Source: Okeania sp. SIO2C9 (GTDB taxonomy: Bacteria; Cyanobacteriota; Cyanobacteriia; Cyanobacteriales; Microcoleaceae). From it: a DNA stretch of 54,062 bases. Position numbers and translations under genes: made by a program. The stretch covers positions 201,733 to 255,794 of the forward strand of contig NZ_JAAHGO010000007.1 in NCBI RefSeq assembly GCF_010672455.1, read 5' to 3'. Below are positions 1 through 10,100 of the stretch, piece by piece (the stretch's first letter is position 1; the number at the start of each line of letters is the position of its first letter). Below the pieces are notes generated by a model. That model saw only the letters and a list, made by a program, of their open reading frames with translations. It was not told the origin of the DNA and did not search any database.

Positions 1-1320
1 GCATCAGCATCTTTGGGATGAGATTTGATAACTGCCGTAAAATCAGCGATCGCCTCCTGATAATTTCCCATGACAGAGTGAAGACTTCCTCGGTTGTGGC
101 AAGCGTTAGGATCGCTAGGATCGATTTTAATCGCAGTAGTAAAATCAGTAAGTGCCTTTTGATAATCTTCTAAATGTGAATAAGCAACACCTCTTTCATT
201 ATAGCAGGTATAAATTTGATAGGGATCGAGATTAAATGTGAGAGCTTCAGTAAAATCAGCGATCGCCTCCTGATAATTTCCTAGTTGAGACCTGAGTTTA
301 CCTCGCTGGTAGTAAAGATCGGCTTCATTAGGATTAACTCGAAGTGCTTCTGTTAAATTAGCGATGGTTTTTTGAGGATCTTTTTCTTGAGGTTGAATTT
401 GTTTTTGCTTGTAGCGACCATCACTATCTTTAAAATTAGAAACATCATTTTTTGATGTCAGGGGCAAAACATCCCTAAAAACTGCTTCTGGAGATTTTTC
501 CATCTGAGTTTCTGATGTCTGTGGTGAAGTCTCCTCTACAGATGCTGGTGGAGATTTTTCCATCTGAGTTTCTGATGTCTGTGGTGAAGTCTCCTCTACA
601 GATGCTGGTGTAGACTGCTCCAATGTTCTAATCATTTTCATCACTTTCTGATAATCTTCGTTTTTTCCTTGTTGTTGATAAAGATCGGCTGCTTTTTCAA
701 GGTCATCTATTGCCTCTTGATATTTTTTAGTAAAGTAACGAAGTATACCACGATTATAATGAATTTTAGCATCTTTTGGTTCAAGCTTGATTGCTTCTGT
801 ATAATCATCTATTGCCTGCTGATAATCCCCTATTTCATAAAGACAAATACCTCGATTACTATAAGCATCAGCATCTTTGGGATGAGATTTGATAACTGCC
901 GTAAAATCAGCGATCGCCTCCTGATAATTTCCCATGACAGAGTGAAGACTTCCTCGGTTGTGGCAAGCGTTAGGATCGCTAGGATCGATTTTAATCGCAG
1001 TAGTAAAATCAGTAAGTGCCTTTTGATAATCTTCTAAATGTGAATAAGCAACACCTCTTTCATTATAACAGGTATAAATTTGATAGGGATCGAGATTAAA
1101 TGTGAGAGCTTCAGTAAAATCAGCGATCGCCTCCTGATAATTTCCTAGTTGAGACCTGAGTTTACCTCGCTGGTAGTAAAGTTCAGCTTCATTGGGATTA
1201 ACTCGAAGTGCTTCTGTTAAATTAGTGATGGTTTCTTGAATAACTTGTTCTTGAGGTTGAATTTGTTTTTGCTTGTAGCGACCATCACTATCTTTAAAAT
1301 TAGAAATATCATTTTTTGAC
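1..1320. repeat. 864-bp in-frame tandem duplication inside the TPR gene
   Basis: The sequence from 1 reappears from 865 with very few differences, through about position 450/1320. The offset of 864 nt is exactly 288 codons, so one TPR block plus part of its linker has been duplicated without breaking the frame. The copies still differ at a few bases, for example around 361-395 versus 1225-1259. A second short duplication of 60 nt lies at about 484-605. Confidence 0.85.
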
Positions 1321-3101
1321 ACCGGCAGCAAAGCATCCTTCAAAATTGCTGGTGTAGACTGCGAGACTGCTGTTTCTGGTGTCTGTGGTTCCTCTACAGA
1401 TGCTGGTGGAGACTGTTCTATTTCTGTTTCTGATGTCTGTGGTAAAGTCTCCTTTACTGATAGATCTCTCCGTAAATAACGATTTAACAAATTATTCACA
1501 AGGGAGTTAGCTGAATTATTGGAGATGTCTGATGTTTCTGGAGATTTTTCCTTTTCTATCTCTGTCTGTGGTCTTTGTGCTGTTGTTTCCTCCAAAGATA
1601 CATCTGGAGATTTCTCTGTCTCTGTCTGTGGTCTTTGTGCTGTTGTTTCCTCCAAAGATACATCTAGAGATTTCTCTGTCTCTGTCTGTGGTCTTTGTGC
1701 TGTTGTTTCCTCCAAAGATACATCTGGAGATTTCTCTGTCTCTGTCTGTGGTCTTTGTGCTGTTGTTTCCTCCAAAGATACATCTGGAGATTTCTCTGTC
1801 TCTGTCTGTGGTCTTTGTGCTGTTGTTTCCTCCAAAGATACATCTGGAGATTTCTCTATCTCTGTCTGTGGTCTTTGTGCTGTTGTTTCCTCCAAAGATA
1901 CATCTGGAGATTTCTCTGTCTCTGTCTGTGGTCTTTGTGCTGTTGTTTCCTCCAAAGATACATCTGGAGATTTCTTTCTCTCCACATCATTTTTTTGTTT
2001 CTGCGGTACATTCTTATCAACCGAACGACCTCTCTGCAAATAGTGATGTAACACACTTCTTATCGGATAGTTAGCTGAATTAGGAGATTTTTTCATCTCC
2101 ACATCATTTTTGGATTTCTGTGGTAAACTATCCTCAGCAGATACATCTGGAGATTTCTCCATCTCAATTTCAGTCTGTGGTTCTTCTGTTGTCGTTTCTT
2201 CTGCTGTCGTTTCTTCTGTTGTCGTTTCTTCTGCTGTCGTTTCTTCTGCTGTCGTTTCTTCTGTTGTCGTTTCTTCTGCTGTCGTTTCTTCTGTTGTCGT
2301 TTCTTCTGCTGTCGTTTCTTCTGTTGTCGTTTCTTCTGCTGTCGTTTCTTCTGCTGTCGTTTCTTCTGTTGTCGTTTCTTCTGCTGTCGTTTCTTCAGTC
2401 TGTGGTTCTTCTGTTGTCGTTTCTTCTGCTGTTGTTTCTTCTGCTGTTGTTTCTTCTGCTGTTGTTTCTTCTGCTGTTGTTTCTTCTGCTGTTGTTTCTT
2501 CTGTTGTCGTTTCTTCTGCTGTTGTTTCTTCTGCTGTTGTTTCTTCTGCTGTTGTTTCTTCTGCTGTTGTTTCTTCTGCTGTCGTTTCTTCTGCTGTCGT
2601 TTCTTCTACTACTGCTGCAGACTGGTTCTCTATCAGAGAAAGCAGATACTCTCGCTTTTGATTAGCTTCATCATAATCAGGATTTATTGTTAGTGCTTCT
2701 GTGTATGAGGCAATAGCTTTTTCACAATCTGCCATTGCTTCATATACAAAACCTCTATTGTAATAACTATCAGCATCATTAGGATTAAGTCGGAGTGCTT
2801 CATCTAAGTCAGCTATCGCTTCGGTATAATACCCCATTTGAGAAAGAGCTAAACCACGATTATTATAAAAATCGCTATTACTGGGATTAATTTTAATCGC
2901 TTCGCTATAATCAAAAATTGCACCTTGATAATCTTCTATTTGATGCTTGGCAATACCTCTATTGTAGTAAATCTCTGCATTACTTGATTCCATCTCTATC
3001 ACTGTCGTATAATCAGCGATCGCCCCATAATAATCTCCCCATTGGTAACGAGCTAGTGCCTGCTCATAAATAACTGCGATATCAATTTGATTATTTTCCA
3101 T
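1..3101 (-). CDS. TPR-repeat protein with low-complexity linkers (C-terminus outside window)
   Basis: The reading frame stays open from the ATG at 3101 to the window edge (at least 1033 codons). The first 150 residues are TPR units with motifs such as YNRG, GDYYGAIADYT and AIKINP. A linker of EETTA/EETTT pentapeptides follows, then seven copies of a 20-residue unit around KSPDVSLEETTAQRPQ, then a second TPR block, a short linker with a 20-residue unit repeated twice, and a third TPR block almost identical to the second. TPRs are protein-interaction scaffolds. No signal peptide or enzymatic domain is visible. The linkers are rich in E, T, S, P and Q and are probably disordered. Partner and role are unknown. 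The start is the first ATG before the TPR block and lacks a strong Shine-Dalgarno sequence. Confidence 0.85.
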   Translation of the reverse strand, partial: MENNQIDIAVIYEQALARYQWGDYYGAIADYTTVIEMESSNAEIYYNRGIAKHQIEDYQGAIFDYSEAIKINPSNSDFYNNRGLALSQMGYYTEAIADLDEALRLNPNDADSYYNRGFVYEAMADCEKAIASYTEALTINPDYDEANQKREYLLSLIENQSAAVVEETTAEETTAEETTAEETTAEETTAEETTAEETTTEETTAEETTAEETTAEETTAEETTAEETTTEEPQTEETTAEETTTEETTAEETTAEETTTEETTAEETTTEETTAEETTTEETTAEETTAEETTTEETTAEETTTEEPQTEIEMEKSPDVSAEDSLPQKSKNDVEMKKSPNSANYPIRSVLHHYLQRGRSVDKNVPQKQKNDVERKKSPDVSLEETTAQRPQTETEKSPDVSLEETTAQRPQTEIEKSPDVSLEETTAQRPQTETEKSPDVSLEETTAQRPQTETEKSPDVSLEETTAQRPQTETEKSLDVSLEETTAQRPQTETEKSPDVSLEETTAQRPQTEIEKEKSPETSDISNNSANSLVNNLLNRYLRRDLSVKETLPQTSETEIEQSPPASVEEPQTPETAVSQSTPAILKDALLPVSKNDISNFKDSDGRYKQKQIQPQEQVIQETITNLTEALRVNPNEAELYYQRGKLRSQLGNYQEAIADFTEALTFNLDPYQIYTCYNERGVAYSHLEDYQKALTDFTTAIKIDPSDPNACHNRGSLHSVMGNYQEAIADFTAVIKSHPKDADAYSNRGICLYEIGDYQQAIDDYTEAIKLEPKDAKIHYNRGILRYFTKKYQEAIDDLEKAADLYQQQGKNEDYQKVMKMIRTLEQSTPASVEETSPQTSETQMEKSPPASVEETSPQTSETQMEKSPEAVFRDVLPLTSKNDVSNFKDSDGRYKQKQIQPQEKDPQKTIANLTEALRVNPNEADLYYQRGKLRSQLGNYQEAIADFTEALTFNLDPYQIYTCYNERGVAYSHLEDYQKALTDFTTAIKIDPSDPNACHNRGSLHSVMGNYQEAIADFTAVIKSHPKDAD
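1559..1980. repeat. Seven tandem 60-nt repeats in the TPR gene linker
   Basis: Seven consecutive 60-nt units, each encoding 20 residues around KSPDVSLEETTAQRPQ on the minus strand. The units are almost identical, with single-base variants near 1664 and 1858. This implies recent expansion or active homogenisation. Confidence 0.95.
2180..2609. repeat. 15-nt tandem array encoding EETTA/EETTT
   Basis: About 27 units of 15 nt, two main variants (TTCTTCTGCTGTCGT and TTCTTCTGTTGTCGT plus third-position variants), interrupted once near 2396-2412 by a PQTE-encoding segment. On the minus strand each unit encodes five residues, so copy-number change alters length but not frame. Confidence 0.95.
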
Positions 3102-3726
3102 CTTGTTTACTAAATTTTTTCAATCAATTTTTTATGCTTTACCATATAGTAAATCATCTATGTTCAATATTTTTTATCAATGTCAAAAAAATTTATATAT
3201 TGGCCAAACTTTTTCCCATTTTTTATAATACTTATACTATGATTAATAGTATAATAATATTTTACTTTGAACAAATAAAAAGATGGTAATATCATGTCCG
3301 GTGAAATACTTATAAATAAGGGATTAAAGAGGGGGGAGCTAGGAGAGGGGAGAATAGAGAGATTTGCCCTGTGTAACGAGGATAGGTTTTTTCATCACTA
3401 ATTATCCGGACTTGATATAAATAATTCAAAATCAACAGAAGGAAAACAATTATATTAAACCCTCTTTTCTCTCAAAGGTGTTCATCTACAAGTTCTCAAA
3501 GTAGGACTAATTTTATAGCAAAGAATGGGTTGTTTAGGACAGAGATTGATGATGAATCTTAAATGAAGAAAGGTTTTTCCCAATAACTATTGCTTGTTGC
3601 CTGCTTTGAAATAACAACCAGCAATTTCTATTTCAAAAGAAAAATCTCCCCAGAGGTCAATCTGAAGAGACGAAATAAATGATTGAATTACTATTTTTTC
3701 AGGGAACAGTTTTGTGCTGATTCTAT
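3102..3726. repeat. Intergenic region with a TATCATGTCCGG inverted-repeat element
   Basis: No gene is visible. Positions 3290-3419 form a miniature element whose left end TATCATGTCCGG is mirrored by TCCGGACTTGATATA at its right end. The interior is purine rich. The same ends occur at several other sites in the window. The remaining bases, AT-rich sequence upstream of the TPR gene start, show no clear promoter. Confidence 0.6.
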
Positions 3727-4380
3727 CTATGATGCTGAAGCATTGAAACCTTGTCCTGCTTCCTGCTGTTCATTATTATCTGATTGATTTTTTTGATCCT
3801 GAACTGACTGCCAAATCAATCCACCTAAATGAGTAAATGCTAAAGCGATCGCTGGCACGGGTAAAAGATAACTATGTAAAGTGTACTGACGCAATACAGT
3901 CATTGTACTAATACCATTACCACCTGTTAAAATATATCGTAGTAAAGAACCAATAAAAGGAATAGTTTCTACAGTAGATAATTCTATAGAAAATCTCCAA
4001 AAACCTTCTTGAGACCAGTCAAGAATCATTGCTGTCCAACCCAAACCAATTGCTACTAAAACAAGGAAAATTCCACTAATCCAAGCAATCAACCAACTAG
4101 AGCGAAACTGCCGACTTAAAAACATAATTATTATTTGAATTAAGCCGAGAATAATGATACTGTTACCAGCATAATTGTGTAAATCTCGAATTATCCATCC
4201 GAAAGGAATTTGACTGGTAATCATTTCTAGAGATTTGTAAGCACCACCAGCGGTGGGTTGATAATTAAACGCTAGCAATGTTCCAGACAAGGCAGATATT
4301 ATAGTTAATGTCAAAATTGAGATAGCTACAATGGTAGCTAATCTCCGTAAACTCAAGGTCGAATTAATATTGTTAATCAT
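3727..4380 (-). CDS. Cytochrome b6-like membrane protein (PetB paralogue)
   Basis: 217 residues, close in length to PetB (about 215). The four-helix PetB plan is recognisable: helix A with LAFNYQPT (PetB YYKPT), GWIIRDLHNYAG (RSVHRWSA), ILDWSQEGFW (SLPWDQVGYW) and YTLHSYLLP (YSAHTFVLP). His68, His169 and His184 match three of the four axial haem ligands, but the position 14 residues after His68 is Gln82 where PetB has its second helix-B His. The Cys near the N-terminus that holds haem cn in PetB is also absent. It is therefore a divergent paralogue, probably keeping one b haem, not the housekeeping PetB. It is not next to petD or petC. The function could be an alternative electron-transfer or assembly role; that is inference. 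Confidence 0.75.
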   Translation of the reverse strand: MINNINSTLSLRRLATIVAISILTLTIISALSGTLLAFNYQPTAGGAYKSLEMITSQIPFGWIIRDLHNYAGNSIIILGLIQIIIMFLSRQFRSSWLIAWISGIFLVLVAIGLGWTAMILDWSQEGFWRFSIELSTVETIPFIGSLLRYILTGGNGISTMTVLRQYTLHSYLLPVPAIALAFTHLGGLIWQSVQDQKNQSDNNEQQEAGQGFNASAS

Positions 4381-4422
4381 TTAATGAGTGAAAGTCGATA
4401 AATTATTGCGGATATTAAAATT

Positions 4423-4538
4423 AGGACTTATGTACCTGCAACATATTTTCGCCATTGTTACCGATAGGGTTTGCGCAGCAATCCGGAACGGAAATCAATC
4501 TCAAATCCTAGTTTTTTGTACCTGATGCGTAAGTCCTG
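4423..4538. repeat. AGGACTTA...TAAGTCCT inverted-repeat element
   Basis: Terminal inverted repeats AGGACTTATGTACCTG and TACCTGATGCGTAAGTCCT flank about 80 nt that include a GTTTGCGCAGCAATCCGGAAC dispersed motif. The copy at 6587-6679 shares much of the interior. No coding potential, so a non-autonomous miniature element is likely. Confidence 0.65.
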
Positions 4539-4571
4539 AAAATTAAACAGATACAGCATTAAAGTCATGTG

Positions 4572-4980
4572 TTTGACTTCTCTCTCGGTTAAAATACGAG
4601 AGATTCTAAGCGGATGTTTCAAATCGGGTTAAAACCACGATTCTCCACGTTTCACACTTAACTGTCACCGACGATTAGTCAGTGGTGGCAGCTCATATAC
4701 CACCTGGACGCTCTCACATACTGATGATTAAACCATATGCTTTGCGCTTACTTTTACGATTATCCTTTCAGAGTGGTTTTACTCAAAGAGCGAGCTATAA
4801 ATCCCTATCTTTGCTGCCTGCTTGTCTGTTGCCTTGGTCTTGGTAGCGACAATACGTCCTACTAGTTTCCTGACCACAGGAATTTCACCCCTAAAAGATA
4901 GATAAAATCGCCACTCTGGATTTAGAGCGCTATTAACTTTAATCTGTGACCGTACTATATAAATCTTAACATAAAATTTT
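4572..4980 (-). mobile_element. Decayed TnpB-type (IS200/IS605) right-end segment
   Basis: Read on the minus strand, the segment ends in CCGCTTAGAATC followed by a hairpin with a TTTTAAC loop and then GAAGTCAA. The same arrangement follows the broken TnpB gene at 45556-46367. The preceding 350 nt have no intact reading frame but hold several short stem-like stretches, as expected of the non-coding right end that specifies the guide RNA in TnpB elements. No transposase gene remains. The family assignment rests only on the shared end. Confidence 0.35.
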
Positions 4981-5262
4981 TTTTTGTTGCAATTTAGGCA
5001 AAATTATCAAACATAATTAATAGCGATCGCTTATACCACAAAATGCGAATTATTTATGTATAATATTATACTAATATTATAATAGATTAAAAAAAAAAGC
5101 GTTTCCTGACGGAATGCTCCGCAAACAGCAATTGCTGCAATCAGAATTTTCTAAAGTCATGCTCTGCAAACAGCTTAGATTTATACTGAGACCGAGAGAA
5201 ATGCAATTTCAAAGAGGATTTCAACGCAAGCTGATAACTGAAAGCTTTTAGTCCAGAACTAG
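4981..5262. other. Intergenic remainder, AT-rich with dispersed repeat
   Basis: Contains a HIP1 octamer near 5022 and a GTTTCCTGACGGAATGCTCCGCAAAC motif (about 5101-5127, a member of the small GC-richer dispersed repeats). No gene seen. Confidence 0.4.
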
Positions 5263-6219
5263 TTAAAAATTATGGGTTTCTAAATTAACTTGTGTACGTT
5301 TCCAATGTCTAACACTAGGAGCTAAAGTAATTAAATCTTCAATATTGCGGTGCATTGCAATACAAATAGCATCTAAAGGTAAATCATTAGGATCGTAACC
5401 GAAAGGATTTTCTATTTCTAGAGCAATTTCTTCAATTCCAAATACTGTAAAACTGATTAAGGCAACTACTACACCAGTCCAAAAATGAAACTCATTAACT
5501 ATTTGAAATGGTAATGATAAACAATAAATTAACAATAATTGCCTCAGATGAATTGAATAGGCTAAAGGAATTGGTGTATTTAAAATTCCCTCACAACAAG
5601 TTAATGCTTCAACCATTCTATCCAACAACTTAAACATCGCAGTAAGTTGATAAGGATTAATACAACCACGTTCATATTGATGCTGGAGATAATCACTAAT
5701 CCAAAAAGCAATATGAATAGGAGGATGATTCATTGTTTTGAGCTTTTCATACCACTTTTTAGGCATATATCCCTCTAATTCTCTATTTACACTCTGACGG
5801 CGCAAATATAATTTACCAGCAATAGCAAAGGCTACTAATAACCTGATTATTTCCTCTTTTACTTTTCTATCTGCTGGTTCATTTTCTTCAACAGAAACCC
5901 AAATTTGTCGGGCAAAATTACGAACTGTATTAACAATTTTGCCCCATAGTTGCCGACCTTGCCAGAATCTTTCATAAGCAGTATTTGTTCTAAAAACTAA
6001 TAGTAAACCCAAAACCAAACTAGGAACAATACTACTTTTCGCCGGCAAAGTCACAGGAAAATTAAAATAGTTAAGTAAAGAAATCAAGCAACCAAAAAAT
6101 CCGCAGAATGTCACCCGAAAAATAATAGCCGGAATGACCGAATATCGCATTTGCAGAATAACCGTCAACCATTCTCGCTTTTCCCTATAGCGACCATCTA
6201 TCACCCTGTTTGTAAACAT
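5263..6219 (-). CDS. Bestrophin-family anion channel
   Basis: 318 residues, normal for prokaryotic bestrophin (UPF0187/RFP-TM) proteins of about 300. Family features: N-terminal REWLTVILQMRYSVIPAIIFRV before TM1, LGLLLVFRTNTAYERFWQGRQLWG (the conserved YERFWEGR segment), PIPLAYSIHLRQLL and the C-terminal IENPFGYDPNDLPLDAI. These channels are pentameric membrane anion channels. In phototrophs, relatives conduct chloride or bicarbonate across thylakoid or cell membranes. Which ion this one carries cannot be read from the sequence. It stands alone, with no operon partner within 880 nt either side. Confidence 0.9.
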   Translation of the reverse strand: MFTNRVIDGRYREKREWLTVILQMRYSVIPAIIFRVTFCGFFGCLISLLNYFNFPVTLPAKSSIVPSLVLGLLLVFRTNTAYERFWQGRQLWGKIVNTVRNFARQIWVSVEENEPADRKVKEEIIRLLVAFAIAGKLYLRRQSVNRELEGYMPKKWYEKLKTMNHPPIHIAFWISDYLQHQYERGCINPYQLTAMFKLLDRMVEALTCCEGILNTPIPLAYSIHLRQLLLIYCLSLPFQIVNEFHFWTGVVVALISFTVFGIEEIALEIENPFGYDPNDLPLDAICIAMHRNIEDLITLAPSVRHWKRTQVNLETHNF

Positions 6220-7186
6220 ATTAATTTAGCAAAATTTAGACAGATCGAAATAATCTGTACATTCATAGATACCCAAATTAATCTTACTCTCGTTTTTCTA
6301 TCAGATAAAGGGAGACTTCAAAAATGATAACTCTTGGGTTATATTATGTCCAGTCAATGAGCCTTGAAGAAGTAGTCATATCATGTCCGTTTAATTAGTT
6401 ATACCAATTCACTTTAGAGATGTCACAAATAGTTTCACATCTTAGATGTGAAACTATTTCTTGAAATTACTGTAGTGTCAAAGTTTTGAGCCTGTAAAAT
6501 CTTACTTTTAACTTTTAACTTTTGACTTTTGACTTCCGTGAAACGGTATTATAATAAAGTTCTTAGGTGGTAGGTGTAAATTCAATAGGACTTACGCATT
6601 ACAAAGTATTTTCGTCCGAAGCGACCCACAGGAAAGCAATCTCAGGCCCTAGTTTTTCGTACCTCATGCGTAAATCCTGTTCAAGTGAGAACACTGGAAA
6701 TGGAGCACAAATTTGGGATATTCCTTCAACATCGCTTCAATAGAACATTTTTATGATATTTAATCATCCGGACATGGTATCAGTAGAACTGAGAATGGGG
6801 TCGATGGGGATTTAAGCAATCGCATTAAACCTACAACTTTCTTCAATCTGTTTGTATGCCCAACCGTATATATGTTTTTTCAAAGTATTAATATTTAATA
6901 TACAACCATATAATTACTGATAGCTAAAATGGTGTTTAGTGTTTATAGTGTACTAGAGCCAAAATTCTATGCATATTCCATTATTGACTCTTTCCGAATT
7001 TTCTCCACCAGAGTTTTTTTTGACAATTGTTGATATTATAATTGTTTATATTATACGAAGAACAAAAGTGAGGCTATATATCCTATTTATTTATTAGCTG
7101 TAAGACTATTAGGTCTGAGTCACTTTTTTCTTTTTCAAGCTACTTTGAAATACTCCTGCTGGAAAATTCTGAAGAAAATAAAAATT
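6220..7186. repeat. Repeat-rich intergenic region
   Basis: No gene seen. It holds a TATCATGTCCG end at 6379 and a TCCGGACATGGTAT end at 6780, possibly one element 400 nt long enlarged by later insertions: an AGGACTTACGCATT inverted-repeat element (6587-6679), a run of heptamers (TTTTAAC/TTTTGAC, about 6505-6535) and a perfect hairpin at 6427-6459. The last 250 nt before the kinase gene are AT-rich and could hold its promoter. Confidence 0.55.
6427..6459. repeat. Perfect 15-bp hairpin
   Basis: AAATAGTTTCACATC and its exact reverse complement are separated by TTA. The stem is AT-rich with no U-run. It lies upstream of the bestrophin start and far from the kinase start, so it does not look like an intrinsic terminator for either. 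Confidence 0.8.
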
Positions 7187-10100
7187 ATGCTATATCTCCC
7201 TGACTATTCAAATTTACAAACCTTATATCAAGGCAACAACAGTATAATATATAGGGCATTACGGCAGTATGATCGCACCCTAGTTGTCCTCAAAACGCAA
7301 GTTTCTGAATACCCAGCCCCAGAAGAAATTGCGCGCATCAGACATGAATACAACATCCTTAACAACCTCAACTTTGAAGGAATTGTCAAATCTATAGACC
7401 TGATCCACCAGGAATATCGTCTCATCCTCATCCTCGAATACTTCAATCCCCTATCTCTCAAACAACATATAACAGACTCATTGATCGCAATTCCTCAATT
7501 TCTCAACATAGCAATCCAACTTAGTGACACCCTAGATAAAATACACCAACAACAAATAATCCACAAAGATATTAAACCCCACAACATCCTGATCGATCCC
7601 AGCACACAAGAAACAAAAATCATCGACTTCAGCATCGCCACCCGTCTAAAAACAGAAACTCAGACCATCATCAACCCAAATTATATAGAAGGCACTCTAG
7701 CTTATATATCTCCAGAACAAACTGGACGCATGAACCGCTGCATAGACTATCGCAGTGACTTCTACTCCTTGGGTGTCACCTTCTATCAAATCCTCACTAA
7801 ACAGCTTCCCTTCTATAGCAATGACCCAATGGAAGTCATCCACTCCCACATAGCTAAAACCCCTATCCCCCCCAACCAAATCAACTCCAAAATCCCTATT
7901 GCTATATCCTTAATAGTGATGAAACTGCTATCAAAAAATGCCGAAGACCGCTATCAAAGTGCCCTGGGATTAAAAGCAGACCTTGAATATTGCTTGACTA
8001 AACTACAAACCATTAACAGAATTCAAGTCTTTACTCCAGGGAAAAAGGATAAAAAAGGTCAATTTAGTATCCCTCAAAAGCTCTATGGTAGAAAAACAGA
8101 GGTTAGCCTCCTCTTGGAAGCTTTTGGTCGTGTAAGCAATACGGATGACGATAGCATCAGTCAATGCAATAAAGAAATCATTCTAGTTACAGGTTACTCT
8201 GGGATCGGTAAAACCAAAGTAGTTAATGAAGTACATAAACCCATAGTTAAAGCCAGAGGCTATTTCATTGGTGGCAAATTCGATCAATTCAAACGGGACA
8301 TTCCTTATGCTGCTATCAGTCAAGCTTTTCAACAGTTAATCCGCCAGTTACTTACAGAAACTACACTAAAAGTTAGCGAATGGAAGCAGAAACTATTAAC
8401 CGCATTAGGAGAAAATAGTCAAATCATCATTGATGTCATCCCAGAATTAGAATTAATCATCGGTAAACAAGGAAAAGTAGCCCAGTTAGGAGCAACTGAA
8501 TCACAAAACCGTTTCAATCAACTATTTGGAAAATTTGTCCGTGTCTTTGCTCAACTAGAACATCCATTAGTTTTATTTCTCGATGACTTACAGTGGGCAG
8601 ACCTCGCATCATTAAACCTGATCGAACAATTAATGACGGACAGCGAAACCCAACACTTATTATTTATTGGAGCTTATCGAGATAACGAAGTTAACCCAGT
8701 ACATCCGACCATCCAAACCATAGAAAAAATCAAAAAAACCAGCACAACAGTTAATCAAATTATATTAAAACCCCTAAAAATAAATTACATCAGACAATTA
8801 GTAGCAGAAACATTAGCAGAAGAAATTACTACAACTAATGAGCGACTCACTCAATTATCAGATCTACTATACAGTAAAACTCAAGGTAATCCCTTTTTCT
8901 TAACTCAACTACTCAAAACATTGTATACAGACAAATTATTAACATTTGATTTTACAGTGGGATTTTGGATGTGGGATATTGAACAGATTCAAAGTGTAGG
9001 AATAGCAGATTTAGGAGTAGTAGAATTAATTGCTAGGAATATTGAAAAACTATCAACAACTACTCAAAAAGTTTTAAAACTAGCAGCTTGTATTGGCAAT
9101 AAATTTAGTTTAGATGTATTGGCAGTTGTTAACGAAAAATCTTCGACTCAGACAGCAAAAGATTTATGGAGTGCTTTACAAACAGGTTTGATATTACCAC
9201 TCACTCAGGATTATAAAATCCCCTTATTATTTTCTGAAAATGACAATTCCCGAGAATTATTATTTGATGAATCTAGGGTAAGTTATCGTTTTTTACATGA
9301 CAGAGTCCAGCAAGCAGCATATTCAATTATTCCCGAAGAAAATAGAAAAAAAATCCATCTAAAAATTGGTAAGTTGTTGTGGAAAAGTCTGCCCTCTGAG
9401 CAAATAGAAGAGAACATATTTGACCTTGTAAATCAGTTGAATATAGGGCGAGATTTTATCACAGAAACAGAGTTACAAGAAGGGTTACTAAAATTAAATT
9501 TATGGGCAGGGAAAAAAGCCAAAGGAGCTACAGCTTATGAGGCTGCAGGTAGATATTTGAATGTGGGGCTAGAGTTGTTACCCACAAATAGTTGGGAGAG
9601 TAATTATGAATTGACGCGGGATGTTTATTTTGAGATACTAGAAGTTGAATACTTGAATGTGAACTTTGAGTCGGCGCAACAATTGTCGGAACTACTTTTG
9701 TCTAAGATTCAAAGCAATCTCGAACAAGTGAAAGTTTATGAGTTACAAATTCCATATTATTATTCTCAGAATCAATCACAGCCAGCTATAGATATTGCAT
9801 TGTTAGCGTTAAAGTATTTAGGAGCGCACCTACCTGCAAAACCAAATAAGGTCAATATTTTAGTGGAGTTAGCAAAAACTAAATTAGCTCTAAGTCATAA
9901 AAAAATCGAGGATTTAGCAAATATTGCCATTATGAATGATTCTGAACGGATAGCAACTATGCGACTGTTAATGGCAATGATTCCGGCTGCTTTTAATGCT
10001 AATCCGGCTCTGTTTCCTTTAGCTGTATTTAAAATGGTGAGAATCTCTTTGAAATATGGTAAATCTCATCTATCTGCTTTTGGATATGTCAATTATGGTT

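Noticed and set aside
669-2665. Plus-strand open frames of 118-183 codons rich in Ser/Val/Leu
   Set aside because: They are the complementary reading of the TPR gene's repeats; the minus strand has a continuous frame with real TPR motifs.
3727-4380. Housekeeping petB
   Set aside because: A haem-ligand His and the N-terminal Cys are missing, and petD is not adjacent.
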